From positions 124,001 through 188,000 of the forward strand of contig NZ_AEUT02000001.1 in assembly GCF_000187935.1 (NCBI RefSeq): a stretch of 64,000 nt of DNA. The letters run 5' to 3'. This DNA is from Streptococcus parauberis NCFD 2020. Lineage in GTDB: Bacteria > Bacillota > Bacilli > Lactobacillales > Streptococcaceae. The translations under genes were made by a program, and so were the position numbers. Positions 38,438-48,650 of this stretch are shown here, one piece after another. The stretch's first letter is position 1, and each line of letters opens with the position of its first letter. The notes beneath the pieces were generated by a model that ran no database searches, was not told the DNA's origin, and worked only from the letters and a program-made list of their open reading frames with translations.

Positions 38438-39637
38438 ATGACAAAGTTATCTAAACGTGTTTTAGAAATGGAAGAAAGTGTTACAATGGCCGCAGGTGCG
38501 CGTGCAAAAGAGCTTAAAGCACAAGGTAAAGACATCTTAAGTTTGACGCTTGGAGAACCAGATTTTGTAACACCTAAAAATATTCAAGCAAAAGCGATTG
38601 AATCCATTGAAAATGGGAAAGCTAGTTTCTATACAGCAGCTAGTGGCATGCCTGAATTAAAAAAAGCTATTGCCATTTATATGGAAAATTTCTATGGATA
38701 CCCTGTCAAGGTCAACAATATTGTGGCTGGTACAGGTGCTAAATTTATCCTTTACAGTTTCTTTATGGCTGTTTTAAATCCTGGTGATGAAGTGATTATT
38801 CCGACACCATATTGGGTTTCATATGCTGATCAGATAAAAATGGTAAATGGTCAACCAATTTTTGTGGAAGCCTTAGATGAAAATGACTTCAAAGTTACTG
38901 TTAACCAACTTGAAGCTGTCAAAACAAAGAAAACAAAAGTACTCCTAATCAATTCTCCCTCTAATCCGACGGGAATGATTTATAGTAAAGAGGAGCTTGA
39001 AGCAATTGGAAATTGGGCAGTGGAAAATGATATCCTTATCCTAGCTGACGATATCTATGGTCGTCTTGTCTATAATGGTAATCAATTTACAGCAATTTCA
39101 ACCTTATCTGAGGCTATTCGTCGTCAGACCATAACTGTTAATGGGGTTGCAAAATCATATGCCATGACTGGTTGGCGTGTCGGATTTGCTGTTGGAGATC
39201 CAGAAATCATTGCTGCTATGGGTAAAATTCTTGGTCAAACAACTTCAAATCTGACAACTGCAGCACAATTTGCTGCCATTGAGGCCTTTTCTGGGGACCA
39301 AACGCCGGTTGGAGAAATGAGAAAAGCTTTTGAGGAACGATTAAATATTATCTATCCATTATTAGCTGCCATTCCTGGCTTTAAGGTTGTCAAACCACAA
39401 GGTGCTTTCTATCTATTTCCAAATGTAAAAGAAGCAATGGAAATGACAGGTTATACAGATGTTACCGAATTTACAAATGCTATCTTAGAAGAGGTTGGGG
39501 TTGCCATGGTGACTGGAGCCGGTTTTGGAGCTCCTGATAATATTCGCTTAAGCTATGCAACAGATTTAGAAACTTTAAAAGATGCTATGCAAAGATTGAC
39601 TGATTTTATGTCTAAGCACAGCCATTCTAAAAAATAA
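38438..39637 (+). CDS. aspB: Pyridoxal-phosphate aminotransferase (aspartate aminotransferase family)
   Basis: Class I/II transaminase, probably aspartate/2-oxoglutarate. 399 residues. Seen: TLGEPDFVTP near residue 38, SPSNPTG, LADDIYGRLVY and the PLP lysine in NGVAKSYAMTGWRVGF (about residue 240). Start MTKLSKRVLEMEESVT at 38438 follows AAAGGAG; the upstream in-frame start at 38414 is rejected. It sits between dinG and asnS; 24 nt before asnS, so the two form an operon. Oxaloacetate for this enzyme is supplied by Ppc. Confidence 0.92.
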   Translation: MTKLSKRVLEMEESVTMAAGARAKELKAQGKDILSLTLGEPDFVTPKNIQAKAIESIENGKASFYTAASGMPELKKAIAIYMENFYGYPVKVNNIVAGTGAKFILYSFFMAVLNPGDEVIIPTPYWVSYADQIKMVNGQPIFVEALDENDFKVTVNQLEAVKTKKTKVLLINSPSNPTGMIYSKEELEAIGNWAVENDILILADDIYGRLVYNGNQFTAISTLSEAIRRQTITVNGVAKSYAMTGWRVGFAVGDPEIIAAMGKILGQTTSNLTTAAQFAAIEAFSGDQTPVGEMRKAFEERLNIIYPLLAAIPGFKVVKPQGAFYLFPNVKEAMEMTGYTDVTEFTNAILEEVGVAMVTGAGFGAPDNIRLSYATDLETLKDAMQRLTDFMSKHSHSKK

Positions 39638-39661
39638 ATATACGAAAAGAAAAGAGAAAAT

Positions 39662-41008
39662 ATGTCAAAACAACTTGTATCAATTATTGATGTTAAAAAA
39701 CATGTCGGCCAAGAGATTACAATCGGTGCCTGGGTTGCTAATAAATCTGGTAAAGGGAAATTAGCTTTCCTACAATTACGTGACGGGACTGCTTTTTTCC
39801 AAGCAGTTGCTTTTAAGCCTAATTTCATTGAAAAATTTGGCGAAGAAGAAGGTGCTGCTAAATTTGACACTATCAAACGTTTGAGTCAGGAAACTTCCGT
39901 TTATGTTACTGGTACCGTTAAAGAAGACGAGCGTTCAAAATTTGGATATGAGTTAGATGTAACTGACTTAGAAGTGATTGGTGAATCTGTTGATTACCCA
40001 ATTACACCAAAAGAACACGGAACAGACTTCTTAATGGATAATCGGCACCTCTGGTTACGTTCTCGTAAACAGATGGCTGTGATGCAAGTTCGTAATGCCA
40101 TTATCTACTCTACTTATGAATTTTTTGATCAAAATGGTTTTATTAAATTTGATAGCCCTATTTTATCAGGGAATGCTGCTGAGGATTCAACTGAGTTGTT
40201 TGAAACTGACTATTTTGGTACACCAGCATTCTTAAGCCAATCTGGTCAATTATATCTTGAAGCAGGAGCAATGGCTTTAGGACGTGTCTTTGACTTTGGT
40301 CCAGTTTTCCGCGCTGAAAAATCTAAAACACGTCGTCATTTAACTGAATTCTGGATGATGGATGCTGAATATTCATTCTTAAATCATGATGAATCACTTG
40401 ATTTACAAGAAGCCTATGTTAAAGCCTTAATTCAAGGTGTTATTGAGCGCGCACCACACGCTCTTGAAATTTTGGAACGTGATATTGATGCTTTGAAACG
40501 TTATATTACAGAACCATTTAAACGTGTTTCTTATGATGATGCCATTAGCCTTCTTCAAGAACATGAAGCTGATGAAGATACAGACTATGAACATGTTGAG
40601 CATGGTGATGACTTTGGTTCACCACACGAAACTTGGATTTCAAATTACTTCGGTGTCCCGACTTTCGTAGTTAACTATCCAGCAAGCTTTAAAGCTTTCT
40701 ATATGAAGCCAGTTCCTGGTAACTCAGAACGTGTTTTATGTGCGGACTTATTAGCACCAGAAGGCTATGGTGAAATCATTGGTGGTTCTATGCGTGAAGA
40801 TGACTATGAAGCACTTGTTGCCAAAATGGATGCATTAGAAATGGATAAATCAGAATACGAATTCTATCTTGACTTACGTAAATATGGATCTGTACCTCAC
40901 GGTGGTTTTGGTATTGGTATTGAACGTATGGTAACTTTTGTTGCTGGAACTAAGCATATTCGTGAAGCTATCCCATTCCCACGTATGTTACACCGTATTA
41001 AACCATAA
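39662..41008 (+). CDS. asnS: Asparagine--tRNA ligase
   Basis: Class IIb aminoacyl-tRNA synthetase, 448 residues. OB-fold anticodon domain (about residues 15-110), motif 2 [21 protein letters not shown], motif 3 [14 protein letters not shown] near the C terminus; the ending [12 protein letters not shown] is diagnostic for AsnRS over AspRS. Co-transcribed with aspB. Terminated by a strong hairpin. Confidence 0.97.
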   Translation: MSKQLVSIIDVKKHVGQEITIGAWVANKSGKGKLAFLQLRDGTAFFQAVAFKPNFIEKFGEEEGAAKFDTIKRLSQETSVYVTGTVKEDERSKFGYELDVTDLEVIGESVDYPITPKEHGTDFLMDNRHLWLRSRKQMAVMQVRNAIIYSTYEFFDQNGFIKFDSPILSGNAAEDSTELFETDYFGTPAFLSQSGQLYLEAGAMALGRVFDFGPVFRAEKSKTRRHLTEFWMMDAEYSFLNHDESLDLQEAYVKALIQGVIERAPHALEILERDIDALKRYITEPFKRVSYDDAISLLQEHEADEDTDYEHVEHGDDFGSPHETWISNYFGVPTFVVNYPASFKAFYMKPVPGNSERVLCADLLAPEGYGEIIGGSMREDDYEALVAKMDALEMDKSEYEFYLDLRKYGSVPHGGFGIGIERMVTFVAGTKHIREAIPFPRMLHRIKP

Positions 41009-41009
41009 T

Positions 41010-41039
41010 AAAAATAGCTGATTTTATCAGCTATTTTTT
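41010..41039. terminator. Terminator of asnS (bidirectional)
   Basis: AAATAGCTGAT / ATCAGCTATTT stem, TTT loop and T-run. Confidence 0.85.
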
Positions 41040-41731
41040 GCTAGAATAAATTATCTTAAAATTTTTGAAATGTCCTAAATCGTGTTCTGAATTTTCTATC
41101 TCACATTCGAGGGTAATTGTGAGAAACTCTGGCCAAAATTGGAAGATGTCAATTTCTGTATAAATAATACTATTTGCTTCATTTTGGTGAAAATTATCTA
41201 GATCAACAATTGATAGACCATTAGCTAAGTCTTCGAAGACAACTTCTGTGTATATTTTAAATCCTTGACAGATTGGAAAGAGAGTTTTAAAAAGTGATAG
41301 AGGGTCATTGATGATACTTCCAATCCGATATTCTTGTTCCCAGTAAAAGACAAATTGCTTAGCTGTGATTAGGCGGATGAATTCTGCCATTTCAGGATTG
41401 ATGTGTTTTATGTATTCCAAATGTTTTGGCGTCAGCACAATTTCTCTAGTTCCGTCGAGGGCAATCATCTCCACTTTTTTGCCAAAATTTTGATAGAAAT
41501 AGGCTACTGCATCGCGTCACAATAGTATTTGTAGTCAGTGACCAGAGACGTGTTGCCACTGACTGCGAAAGCACCGCACATTGTCATAAAATGCCAGCAT
41601 TTTTTTCCTAAATCGAGATTTTCATTAAGGTTTTGCCGATGTTGGTTAATGGGGCTGGGGCTAAGGCTGCTAAGATAGTCTTTTATGAAATTTGAAAAGG
41701 ATTTCTTATGAATTTGAATAATTAAGAGAGC
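41031..41731 (-). pseudogene. Frameshifted hypothetical gene
   Basis: Two minus-strand frames abut. The downstream frame (open from 41516 to the stop at 41031) encodes ~160 residues beginning DAVAYFYQNFGKKVEMIAL but has no ribosome site or good start codon. The upstream frame (41731 to TAG at 41504) encodes SNFIKDYLSSLSPSPINQ, then KKCWHFMTMCGAFAVSG and TDYKYYCDAMQ. Joining them by one base near 41504-41517 gives one protein of about 230 residues. No ATG is seen at the upper end either. I recognise no family. Most likely a decayed gene; a sequencing error is the alternative. Confidence 0.6.
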
Positions 41732-41828
41732 TTAATATAATTTTTGGGTCGAAAGAATCAGTTAAGCTTTATAATGATATATGTTATAATAAAAGAGAGT
41801 ATATAAGTAATCAGAAAGGATTTTGGAA

Positions 41829-42722
41829 ATGCTAGACAAGAAGATAATTGAACTCGTTATTGTCACAGGGATGAGTGGGGCAGGTAAGACAGTTGCAATC
41901 CAATCATTTGAAGATTTAGGATATTTTACAATTGATAATATGCCACCAACATTAGTTCCTAAATTTTTAGAAATCATCGAGCAAACAAATGAGAATAAAC
42001 GTGTTGCCTTAGTTGTCGACATGCGAAGCCGACTTTTCTTTAATGAAATTAATATGATTTTGGATGCTATCGAGACAAATCCTAATCTCAATCTACGCAT
42101 ACTCTTCTTAGATGCAACGGATAATGAATTAGTTTCTCGTTATAAAGAAACGCGTCGAAGTCACCCATTAGCACCTACAGGTAGGGTCCTAGATGGTATC
42201 AAGCTTGAGCGTGAGTTATTAGCTCCAATAAAAAGTTTAAGTCAAAATGTAGTTGACACTAGTGAATTAACCCCAAGACAACTGCGACAAACTATTTCTG
42301 AACAATTTTCTGATGAATCAAGTCAAGTCTCTTTCCGAGTTGAAGTAATGAGTTTTGGTTTCAAATACGGCATACCACTAGATGCTGATTTGGTCTTCGA
42401 TGTTCGTTTCCTACCAAATCCTCATTACATACCACAATTGCGTGAAAAAACTGGACTTGATCAGGAAGTTTATGATTATGTCATGGGTCATCCCGAATCA
42501 GAAGATTTTTACAATCATTTAACAGCTTTATTATTACCAATTTTGCCAGGTTATAAAAAAGAAGGTAAATCTGTCCTTACGGTAGCTATTGGTTGTACTG
42601 GAGGCCAGCATAGAAGTGTTGCTTTCGCTCATAGATTGGCCCAAAGTATCGAAGAGAAGTGGCCAGTAAATGAAAGTCACAGAGATAGAAATAAACGTAA
42701 GGAAACTGTTAATAGATCATGA
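41829..42722 (+). CDS. rapZ: RNase adapter / nucleotide-binding protein RapZ (YvcJ)
   Basis: P-loop ATPase/GTPase of 297 residues. Walker [13 protein letters not shown] at about residues 14-25; the C-terminal domain holds [16 protein letters not shown], a conserved UDP-GlcNAc/GTP-binding-like stretch. In B. subtilis YvcJ affects competence; in E. coli RapZ controls glmS sRNA turnover. Start ATG 41829 is well spaced from AAAGGA; a TTG at 41823 is in frame but closer. The stop overlaps yvcK by 4 nt (ATGA). Confidence 0.94.
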   Translation: MLDKKIIELVIVTGMSGAGKTVAIQSFEDLGYFTIDNMPPTLVPKFLEIIEQTNENKRVALVVDMRSRLFFNEINMILDAIETNPNLNLRILFLDATDNELVSRYKETRRSHPLAPTGRVLDGIKLERELLAPIKSLSQNVVDTSELTPRQLRQTISEQFSDESSQVSFRVEVMSFGFKYGIPLDADLVFDVRFLPNPHYIPQLREKTGLDQEVYDYVMGHPESEDFYNHLTALLLPILPGYKKEGKSVLTVAIGCTGGQHRSVAFAHRLAQSIEEKWPVNESHRDRNKRKETVNRS

Positions 42723-43696
42723 GAAAACCCAAAATTACTGTTATTGGCGGTGGAACTGGAATACCTGTCATCCTCAATAGTTTAAGAACAGAAGATGTCG
42801 ATATTACAGCTGTAGTAACTGCGGCTGATGATGGTGGGTCTTCTGGAGAAATTCGCAATGCCATGCAACAGACACCTCCAGGTGATTTAAGAAATGTACT
42901 AGTAGCCATGAGTGATATGCCTCGATTTTATGAAAATGTCTTTCAGTACCGTTTCAATGAGAATGACGGACCCCTGGCTGGTCATCCTTTAGGGAATCTG
43001 ATTATTGCTGGAATTTCAGAAATGCAAGGTTCAACCTACAATGCTATCCAAATTCTTTCTAAATTTTTTCACACAACTGGTAAAATTTATCCTTCCAGTG
43101 AACATGCCTTAACACTCCATGCGGTCTTTAAAGATGGTCATGAAGTTATAGGCGAAAGCTCTATTGCCAAATACAAAGGCATGATAGACCATGTTTATGT
43201 TACAAATACATACAATGATGATGAGCCAAAGGCAAGTCGAAAAGTAGTCGACGAAATTATGACAAGTGATATGATTGTGCTTGGGCCTGGTTCACTATTT
43301 ACGTCCATCTTACCAAATCTTGTCATTCCAGAAATTAATGAAGCATTAAGAAATACAAAAGCAGAAGTCGTTTATATTTGTAATATTATGACCCAGTACG
43401 GTGAAACTGAACAGTTCTCAGATGCAGATCATGTATCAGTCTTAAATCGCCATTTAGGTCAAGATTTAATTGATACAATTCTTGTAAACATTGAAAAAGT
43501 TCCTCAAGATTATATGGATACCCACAAATTTGATGAGTATTTAATCCAAGTTGAGCATGACTTTGCAGGTCTCAAAATGGAAGCAAAAAAAATTATTTCC
43601 TCAAATTTTCTTACTTTGGAAAATGGCGGTGCCTTTCATGATGGTCAGTTGGTTGTTGAAGAAATTATGAACTTAGTAAGGGAACGACGCCTATGA
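42719..43696 (+). CDS. yvcK: Gluconeogenesis factor YvcK (uridine diphosphate-sugar-binding protein)
   Basis: CofD-like family protein of 325 residues that influences central carbon flux and cell-wall precursor supply. The glycine-rich N terminus [16 protein letters not shown] and [13 protein letters not shown], plus [14 protein letters not shown], are typical. Flanked by 4-nt overlaps with rapZ and whiA, forming the conserved Gram-positive rapZ-yvcK-whiA operon. Confidence 0.95.
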   Translation: MRKPKITVIGGGTGIPVILNSLRTEDVDITAVVTAADDGGSSGEIRNAMQQTPPGDLRNVLVAMSDMPRFYENVFQYRFNENDGPLAGHPLGNLIIAGISEMQGSTYNAIQILSKFFHTTGKIYPSSEHALTLHAVFKDGHEVIGESSIAKYKGMIDHVYVTNTYNDDEPKASRKVVDEIMTSDMIVLGPGSLFTSILPNLVIPEINEALRNTKAEVVYICNIMTQYGETEQFSDADHVSVLNRHLGQDLIDTILVNIEKVPQDYMDTHKFDEYLIQVEHDFAGLKMEAKKIISSNFLTLENGGAFHDGQLVVEEIMNLVRERRL

Positions 43697-44604
43697 GTTT
43701 CACTACCAAAGTTAAAGAAGAACTGATTCAATTGGCAGAATCAGATAAAATTGAATTATCTGCCATAATTAAATTGTCGGGAAGCTTAACGCTGTCAAAT
43801 CAGGGATTACATCTTTCAATTACAACGGAAAATGCTAGAATTGCTCGTTATATCTATTCTATATTTGAAAAAAGTTATGGAATATTTCCTGAAATCCGAT
43901 ATCATCAAAAAACTAATTTAAAGAAAAATCGTGTTTATACTGTTTTTCTCAATCAAGAGGTTGATAAAATATTAGCTGATTTAAAGTTAGCTGATTCTTT
44001 TTTTGGACTTGAAACTGGGATTGAATCTGAGACCTTGACTGATGATGATTTAGGAAGATCTTATCTTAAAGGAGCATTTCTAGCAGCTGGAACAGTAAGA
44101 GATCCAGAGTCTGGGAAATATCAGTTGGAAATTTATTCTGTTTATTTTGATCATGCCCAAGATTTAGCAGAATTAATGCAAAAATTTATGCTTGATGCTA
44201 AAACGATTGAACGAAAAAGTGGTGCAGTTACTTATCTTCAAAAAGCAGAAGATATCATGGACTTTTTGATAATTATTGGCGCTATGACATGTAAAGAAGA
44301 ATTTGAATCAGTAAAATTATTAAGAGAAGCTCGCAATGATATCAATCGTGCTAATAATGCTGAGACGGCAAACATAGCAAAGACAATCACTGCTAGTATG
44401 AAAACAATCAATAACATTATCAAAATTATGGATACAAATGGATTGGAATCACTTCCTCTTGAATTACAACAAATTGCATTGATTCGTATTAAACATCCAG
44501 ATTACTCAATCCAACAAATTGCGGATAATTTAGACTCTCCACTGTCTAAAAGTGGTGTTAATCATCGACTGAGAAAAATAAATAAAATAGCCGAAGATTT
44601 ATAA
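43693..44604 (+). CDS. whiA: DNA-binding protein WhiA
   Basis: 303-residue protein with an N-terminal LAGLIDADG-homing-endonuclease-like fold lacking catalytic acidity and a C-terminal helix-turn-helix ([29 protein letters not shown] region). In Firmicutes it influences cell division and chromosome segregation. [17 protein letters not shown] is the family end. ATGA overlap with yvcK indicates coupling. A terminator follows. Confidence 0.95.
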   Translation: MSFTTKVKEELIQLAESDKIELSAIIKLSGSLTLSNQGLHLSITTENARIARYIYSIFEKSYGIFPEIRYHQKTNLKKNRVYTVFLNQEVDKILADLKLADSFFGLETGIESETLTDDDLGRSYLKGAFLAAGTVRDPESGKYQLEIYSVYFDHAQDLAELMQKFMLDAKTIERKSGAVTYLQKAEDIMDFLIIIGAMTCKEEFESVKLLREARNDINRANNAETANIAKTITASMKTINNIIKIMDTNGLESLPLELQQIALIRIKHPDYSIQQIADNLDSPLSKSGVNHRLRKINKIAEDL

Positions 44605-44626
44605 GAAAGAGGAAGCTCTTTCTTTT
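44603..44626 (+). terminator. Terminator of the rapZ-yvcK-whiA operon
   Basis: AAGAAAGAG / CTCTTTCTT stem with a GAAG tetraloop. Confidence 0.8.
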
Positions 44627-44684
44627 ATGTATTTATTGAGTTAACTAAAATTATTGAAAAATATAGAATATAAGGAGATATTTA

Positions 44685-46082
44685 ATGGGATGTACGACAA
44701 TTCTCGTAGGTAAAAGAGTAAGCTACGACGGCTCAACTTTGGTTGCTAGAACTGAAGATTCACAAAATGGAGATTTTACTCCCAAAAAAATGGTTTACAT
44801 TACAAGTCAGATGCAACCAAAACACTATAAATCTGTGTTATCAAGTTTTGAAATTGATTTACCAGAAAATCCAATGGCATATAGTTCTGTTCCAGATGCC
44901 TTAGGAAAAGATGGTATTTGGGGTGAAGCTGGTGTTAATGAAGAAAATATTGGGATGAGTGCAACTGAAACAATCACAACTAATTCGCGTGTTTTAGGTG
45001 CTGATCCTCTTGTTGAATCTGGTATAGGGGAAGAAGACATGCTTACTTTAGTTCTTCCTTACATCCATTCAGCGCGTGAAGGTGTATTAAGACTTGGTCA
45101 AATATTAAGTCAATTTGGGACTTACGAATCAAATGGTGTTGCCTTTTCAGATGCGGATGAAATCTGGTGGCTAGAGACAATTGGTGGTCACCACTGGATT
45201 GCTCGCCGAGTACCAGATGATGCTTATGTAACTAATCCTAATCAATTAGGAATCGATTATTTTGAATTTAATAATCCTGATGACTATCTTTGTTCTGATG
45301 ATTTGAGAAAATTTATTAAAAAGAATAATCTTGATTTAACATATTCAAATAAACATTTTAATCCACGATATGCATTTGGCAGTCAACGTGATAAAGACCG
45401 TCACTATAACACTCCCCGTGCATGGATTATGCAAAAATTTTTGAACCCAGAAATAGAACAAAATCCTCGTAGCTTTGCAATTCCATGGTGTCAAAAACCC
45501 TATCGTAAAATTACAATTGAAGATATCAAATATGTCCTTAGTAGTCATTATCAAGATACTGTCTATGACCCATATGGTCCTGAGGGAGATAAGATTAGTC
45601 AGAAGTCATTCCGTCCGATTGGAATTAATCGAACAAGTCAAACGGCTATCTTACAAATTAGACCAGACATGCCAAAAGAAATTGCTGCTATCCAATGGAT
45701 GGCCTACGGTGCAATGCCTTTTAATACGATGGTGCCTTTATATACGCAGGTAACGGACTTCCCAGAATACTTTAAAAATACGGAAGAAGATGTCAATACC
45801 AATAATTTTTATTGGATGAATCGTTTGATTGCAGCTATTGCAGATAGTCATTATGCTCACCATAGTAGTTTACTTGAAGATTATCAAGAGAAAACAATGG
45901 GCTATGGTCACCAAATGCTTCATAAAATTGAAGAAGCATATGCTAGTGGTGAAAAGCTTGATTTGACAGAACAAAATCAATTAATGAGTGATTATATTCA
46001 AATAGAAACACAACAATTATTAAATAAAATACTCTTCGACGAAAGTAACTTAATGACAAACCGTTTTAGTTTAAGTGATTAA
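44685..46082 (+). CDS. pepD: C69-family dipeptidase
   Basis: Ntn-hydrolase dipeptidase of 465 residues. Cys3 in [11 protein letters not shown] is the catalytic nucleophile expected for family C69; [15 protein letters not shown] follows as in lactic acid bacterial PepD. No signal peptide, so it begins directly with the nucleophile after a two-residue processing. [19 protein letters not shown] is another conserved block. AAGGAG ribosome site; own terminator. Some streptococci have several paralogues, so the symbol is by family. Confidence 0.9.
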   Translation: MGCTTILVGKRVSYDGSTLVARTEDSQNGDFTPKKMVYITSQMQPKHYKSVLSSFEIDLPENPMAYSSVPDALGKDGIWGEAGVNEENIGMSATETITTNSRVLGADPLVESGIGEEDMLTLVLPYIHSAREGVLRLGQILSQFGTYESNGVAFSDADEIWWLETIGGHHWIARRVPDDAYVTNPNQLGIDYFEFNNPDDYLCSDDLRKFIKKNNLDLTYSNKHFNPRYAFGSQRDKDRHYNTPRAWIMQKFLNPEIEQNPRSFAIPWCQKPYRKITIEDIKYVLSSHYQDTVYDPYGPEGDKISQKSFRPIGINRTSQTAILQIRPDMPKEIAAIQWMAYGAMPFNTMVPLYTQVTDFPEYFKNTEEDVNTNNFYWMNRLIAAIADSHYAHHSSLLEDYQEKTMGYGHQMLHKIEEAYASGEKLDLTEQNQLMSDYIQIETQQLLNKILFDESNLMTNRFSLSD

Positions 46083-46086
46083 TGAC

Positions 46087-46120
46087 AAAGTTTAAAGGAG
46101 ATTTGTCCTTTAAACTTTTT
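46087..46120 (+). terminator. Terminator of pepD
   Basis: AAAGTTTAAAGGA / TCCTTTAAACTTT stem (13 bp) and T-run. Confidence 0.9.
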
Positions 46121-46148
46121 TAATTTTTTGAAAAAATAAATAAAATAC

Positions 46149-46176
46149 TTGCAAATTATTTTCATTATGATATTAT
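46149..46176 (+). promoter_or_regulatory. adcA promoter
   Basis: TTGCAA (46149-46154), 16-nt spacer, TATTAT (46171-46176); the last base of the -10 is the first base of the first operator copy. Confidence 0.6.
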
Positions 46177-46213
46177 TAACTGGTGAACTATTAACTGGTA
46201 AAGTACCGGTGAA
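46176..46213 (+). promoter_or_regulatory. AdcR-type zinc operator array
   Basis: Two close matches to TTAACYRGTTAA: TTAACTGGTGAA (46176-46187) and TTAACTGGTAAA (46191-46202), plus a weaker third, AGTACCGGTGAA (46202-46213). They cover the transcription start, so zinc-loaded AdcR should repress adcA. Confidence 0.85.
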
Positions 46214-46242
46214 GTTAATTAAAAAGAAACTTAGGAGGAATC

Positions 46243-47802
46243 ATGAAAAAGAAAGTTCTATTGCTAATGAGTTTTGTCGGGCTAACATCTGCTTGGCAAT
46301 TAAGTCAAGCCAAACAAGTAGAGGCTGACGATAGCAAAGTAAAAGTTGTAACAACTTTTTATCCAGTATATGAATTCACAAAAGGTGTAGTTGGTAATGA
46401 TGGCGAAGTCACCATGTTAATGAAAGCTGGAACTGAACCTCATGATTTCGAACCATCTACAAAGGATGTTAAAAAAATTCAAGATTCAGGTGCCTTTATT
46501 TACATGGATGACAATATGGAAACATGGATTCCTGAAGTTAAAAAATCAATCAAATCTAAAAATGTAGATTATATTGAAGGAACAGGCGATATGATTTTGG
46601 CAGCTGGTTCAGAGTCTGAGCACGAACATGAACATGAAGGTGAAGATAAACATAAAAATGATCATGAAGAACATGGTGAAGAAGGACATAGTCATGCTTT
46701 TGATCCACACGTTTGGTTATCACCTTACCGTAGTATTACTGTAGTCGAAAATATTCGTGAATCACTTTCTAAAAAATATCCTGATAAATCAGAAACGTTC
46801 AAGAAAAATGCCGATGCTTATATTGCTAAATTGAAAAAATTAGATTCAGAATACGCTAGCCAATTAGGAAATGCAAAAACTAAGAGTTTTGTTACTCAGC
46901 ATGCTGCCTTCGGTTATTTAGCACTTGACTATGGATTGAATCAAGTATCCATTAATGGTGTATCAGCAGAGAATGAACCATCAGCGAAACGTATTGGCGA
47001 ATTATCTAAATACGTCAAAAAGTATAATATTAAATACATTTACTTTGAAGAAAATGCTTCTAATAAAGTTGCTAAAACTCTAGCAGATGAGGCTGGTGTT
47101 AAAGCGGTTGTACTTAGTCCTTTAGAAGGTTTGACTCAAAAAGAAATCAAAAATGGCAAAGATTATTTCTCTGTTATGCGTAAAAATTTAAAAGCATTGG
47201 AATTGACAACAAAACGTGAAGGTAAAGAAATTCAACCAGAAGAAGTTACAAGCAAATCAGTTTATAACGGTTACTTCAAAGATTCTGCTGTTAAAGACCG
47301 CAAATTGAGTGACTGGTCTGGAGACTGGCAATCAGTCTATCCATTCTTACAAGATGGCACCTTAGACCAAGTTATGGATTATAAAGCAAAAAAATCTAAA
47401 GGTGAAATGACTGTTAAAGAATATAAAGACTATTATGACGTTGGTTACAAAACTGATGTCAATAATATCAAAATCGACGGCAAGAAAAAAACGATTACAT
47501 TTGATCGTAATGGTCAAAAGAAGACTTTTACTTATAAATATTCTGGTAAAAAAGTACTGACTTATGAAAAAGGTAATCGTGGTGTCCGTTTCATGTTTGA
47601 AGCTAAAGAAGCAGATGCTGGTGAATTCAAATATGTTCAATTCTCTGATCATGGAATTGCACCAGAAAAAGCTGAACATTTCCATATTTATTGGGGTGGA
47701 GAAAGCCAAGATAAACTTCTTAAAGAGTTAGAACATTGGCCAACATATTACCCTTCAGATTTATCTGGACGCGAAATTGCACAAGAAATAAATGCACATT
47801 AA
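46243..47802 (+). CDS. adcA: Zinc-binding protein AdcA with fused ZinT domain
   Basis: Extracellular zinc-capturing subunit of the AdcABC importer (AdcC and AdcB not nearby). 519 residues: signal sequence (1-28), ZnuA-like cluster 9 domain (about 32-320), and a C-terminal ZinT domain (about 330-519, with YNGYFKDSAVKDRKLSDW and VQFSDHGIAPEKAEHFH). A histidine/glutamate-rich zinc loop lies at ~127-150. Unlike the pneumococcal protein there is no lipobox cysteine; the N terminus ends QAKQVEADD, suggesting signal peptidase I cleavage or a retained anchor. Confidence 0.95.
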   Translation: MKKKVLLLMSFVGLTSAWQLSQAKQVEADDSKVKVVTTFYPVYEFTKGVVGNDGEVTMLMKAGTEPHDFEPSTKDVKKIQDSGAFIYMDDNMETWIPEVKKSIKSKNVDYIEGTGDMILAAGSESEHEHEHEGEDKHKNDHEEHGEEGHSHAFDPHVWLSPYRSITVVENIRESLSKKYPDKSETFKKNADAYIAKLKKLDSEYASQLGNAKTKSFVTQHAAFGYLALDYGLNQVSINGVSAENEPSAKRIGELSKYVKKYNIKYIYFEENASNKVAKTLADEAGVKAVVLSPLEGLTQKEIKNGKDYFSVMRKNLKALELTTKREGKEIQPEEVTSKSVYNGYFKDSAVKDRKLSDWSGDWQSVYPFLQDGTLDQVMDYKAKKSKGEMTVKEYKDYYDVGYKTDVNNIKIDGKKKTITFDRNGQKKTFTYKYSGKKVLTYEKGNRGVRFMFEAKEADAGEFKYVQFSDHGIAPEKAEHFHIYWGGESQDKLLKELEHWPTYYPSDLSGREIAQEINAH

Positions 47803-47834
47803 AAAAGATTGAGGTGAGAACCTCAATCTTTTTT
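47801..47834 (+). terminator. Terminator of adcA
   Basis: AAAAGATTGAGG / CCTCAATCTTTT stem with 6-nt loop. Confidence 0.9.
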
Positions 47835-47844
47835 AATTGTTATG

Positions 47845-47873
47845 TTGACATATTGGATATACTATATTATACT
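47845..47873 (+). promoter_or_regulatory. Promoter of the GntR-agaS-lacC-lacD operon
   Basis: Consensus TTGACA (47845-47850), 17-nt spacer, TATACT (47868-47873). Confidence 0.8.
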
Positions 47874-47883
47874 TATAAGTGGT

Positions 47884-47894
47884 TATAACAAGTT
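47884..47894 (+). promoter_or_regulatory. Shared 11-mer, candidate GntR operator (copy 1)
   Basis: TATAACAAGTT, just downstream of the -10 box, preceded by ACTTATAAG. The identical 11-mer occurs upstream of bgaC at 52563-52573. Confidence 0.45.
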
Positions 47895-47906
47895 AAGGGG
47901 AAAAAT

Positions 47907-48638
47907 ATGAAAAAGGAAAAACCGTTATATCTTCAACTAGTTGATACTCTCGAAATAAAAATTAGAGAACAAATGTCACCTAATGATAAGTTATTGTCTG
48001 AGCGAGAATTAAGTGAAGCCTATCAAGTCAGCCGTATTACTGTGCGACAAGCTCTTAAAGAACTTGAGATGCTAGGATTGATTTACCGTAAGCAAGGTAA
48101 GGGAAGTTATGTTTCCAATATTGTAGAACCAGCTACGGATCTATCAACATCTTTCAGTTTTACTGAGCAAATGAAAAAACTTGGAAAAATACCTAAAACA
48201 ACTATCCTTTCATTTGAACAAACACTAGTAACGTCTTACTTATCTAAAAAATTGGGGATGGATGAAAATAGTCAAGTCTATGAATTAGAACGTCTTCGGA
48301 TTGCGGATTCAAAGCCATTAATGTTTGAAAGATCCTATTTACCAGAAAATCTATTTCCTGATTTAACTGTTCAATTGCTGAAACAAAAACCTTTATATGA
48401 TATTTTTTCTGAAGATTATGAGCAAACAATTCGCTTAGCGGATGAGGAGTTTTATGCAAGTTTAGCTTTAGATTATGAAGCTGAACTATTAGAGATAAAA
48501 AAAGGTGATCCAGTATTACATATTATCAGAAAAACTTATAATGAAAAAAATATACTTATCGAGTATACCTATAGTATAGCAAGGGCTGACCAATTTAGAT
48601 ATCATATAACACATCAACCACAACCTAATCAATTTTAA
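47907..48638 (+). CDS. GntR-family regulator with UTRA domain (sugar-phosphate responsive)
   Basis: HutC-subfamily repressor, 243 residues. Winged helix at 1-75: KLLSERELSEAYQVSRITVR then GKGSYV; UTRA effector domain (about 90-240) binds a sugar phosphate by family precedent. It is the first gene of the agaS-lacC-lacD operon (12 nt before agaS), so it most likely controls amino-sugar/galactoside use and may autoregulate. AAGGGG ribosome site. Confidence 0.88.
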   Translation: MKKEKPLYLQLVDTLEIKIREQMSPNDKLLSERELSEAYQVSRITVRQALKELEMLGLIYRKQGKGSYVSNIVEPATDLSTSFSFTEQMKKLGKIPKTTILSFEQTLVTSYLSKKLGMDENSQVYELERLRIADSKPLMFERSYLPENLFPDLTVQLLKQKPLYDIFSEDYEQTIRLADEEFYASLALDYEAELLEIKKGDPVLHIIRKTYNEKNILIEYTYSIARADQFRYHITHQPQPNQF

Positions 48639-48650
48639 GAAGGAGAAAAT

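Noticed and set aside
41533..41564. 8-bp inverted repeat AGTCAGTG / CACTGACT resembling an insertion-sequence end
   Set aside because: It falls inside the coding texture of the frameshifted gene; no target duplication or transposase fragment is nearby.
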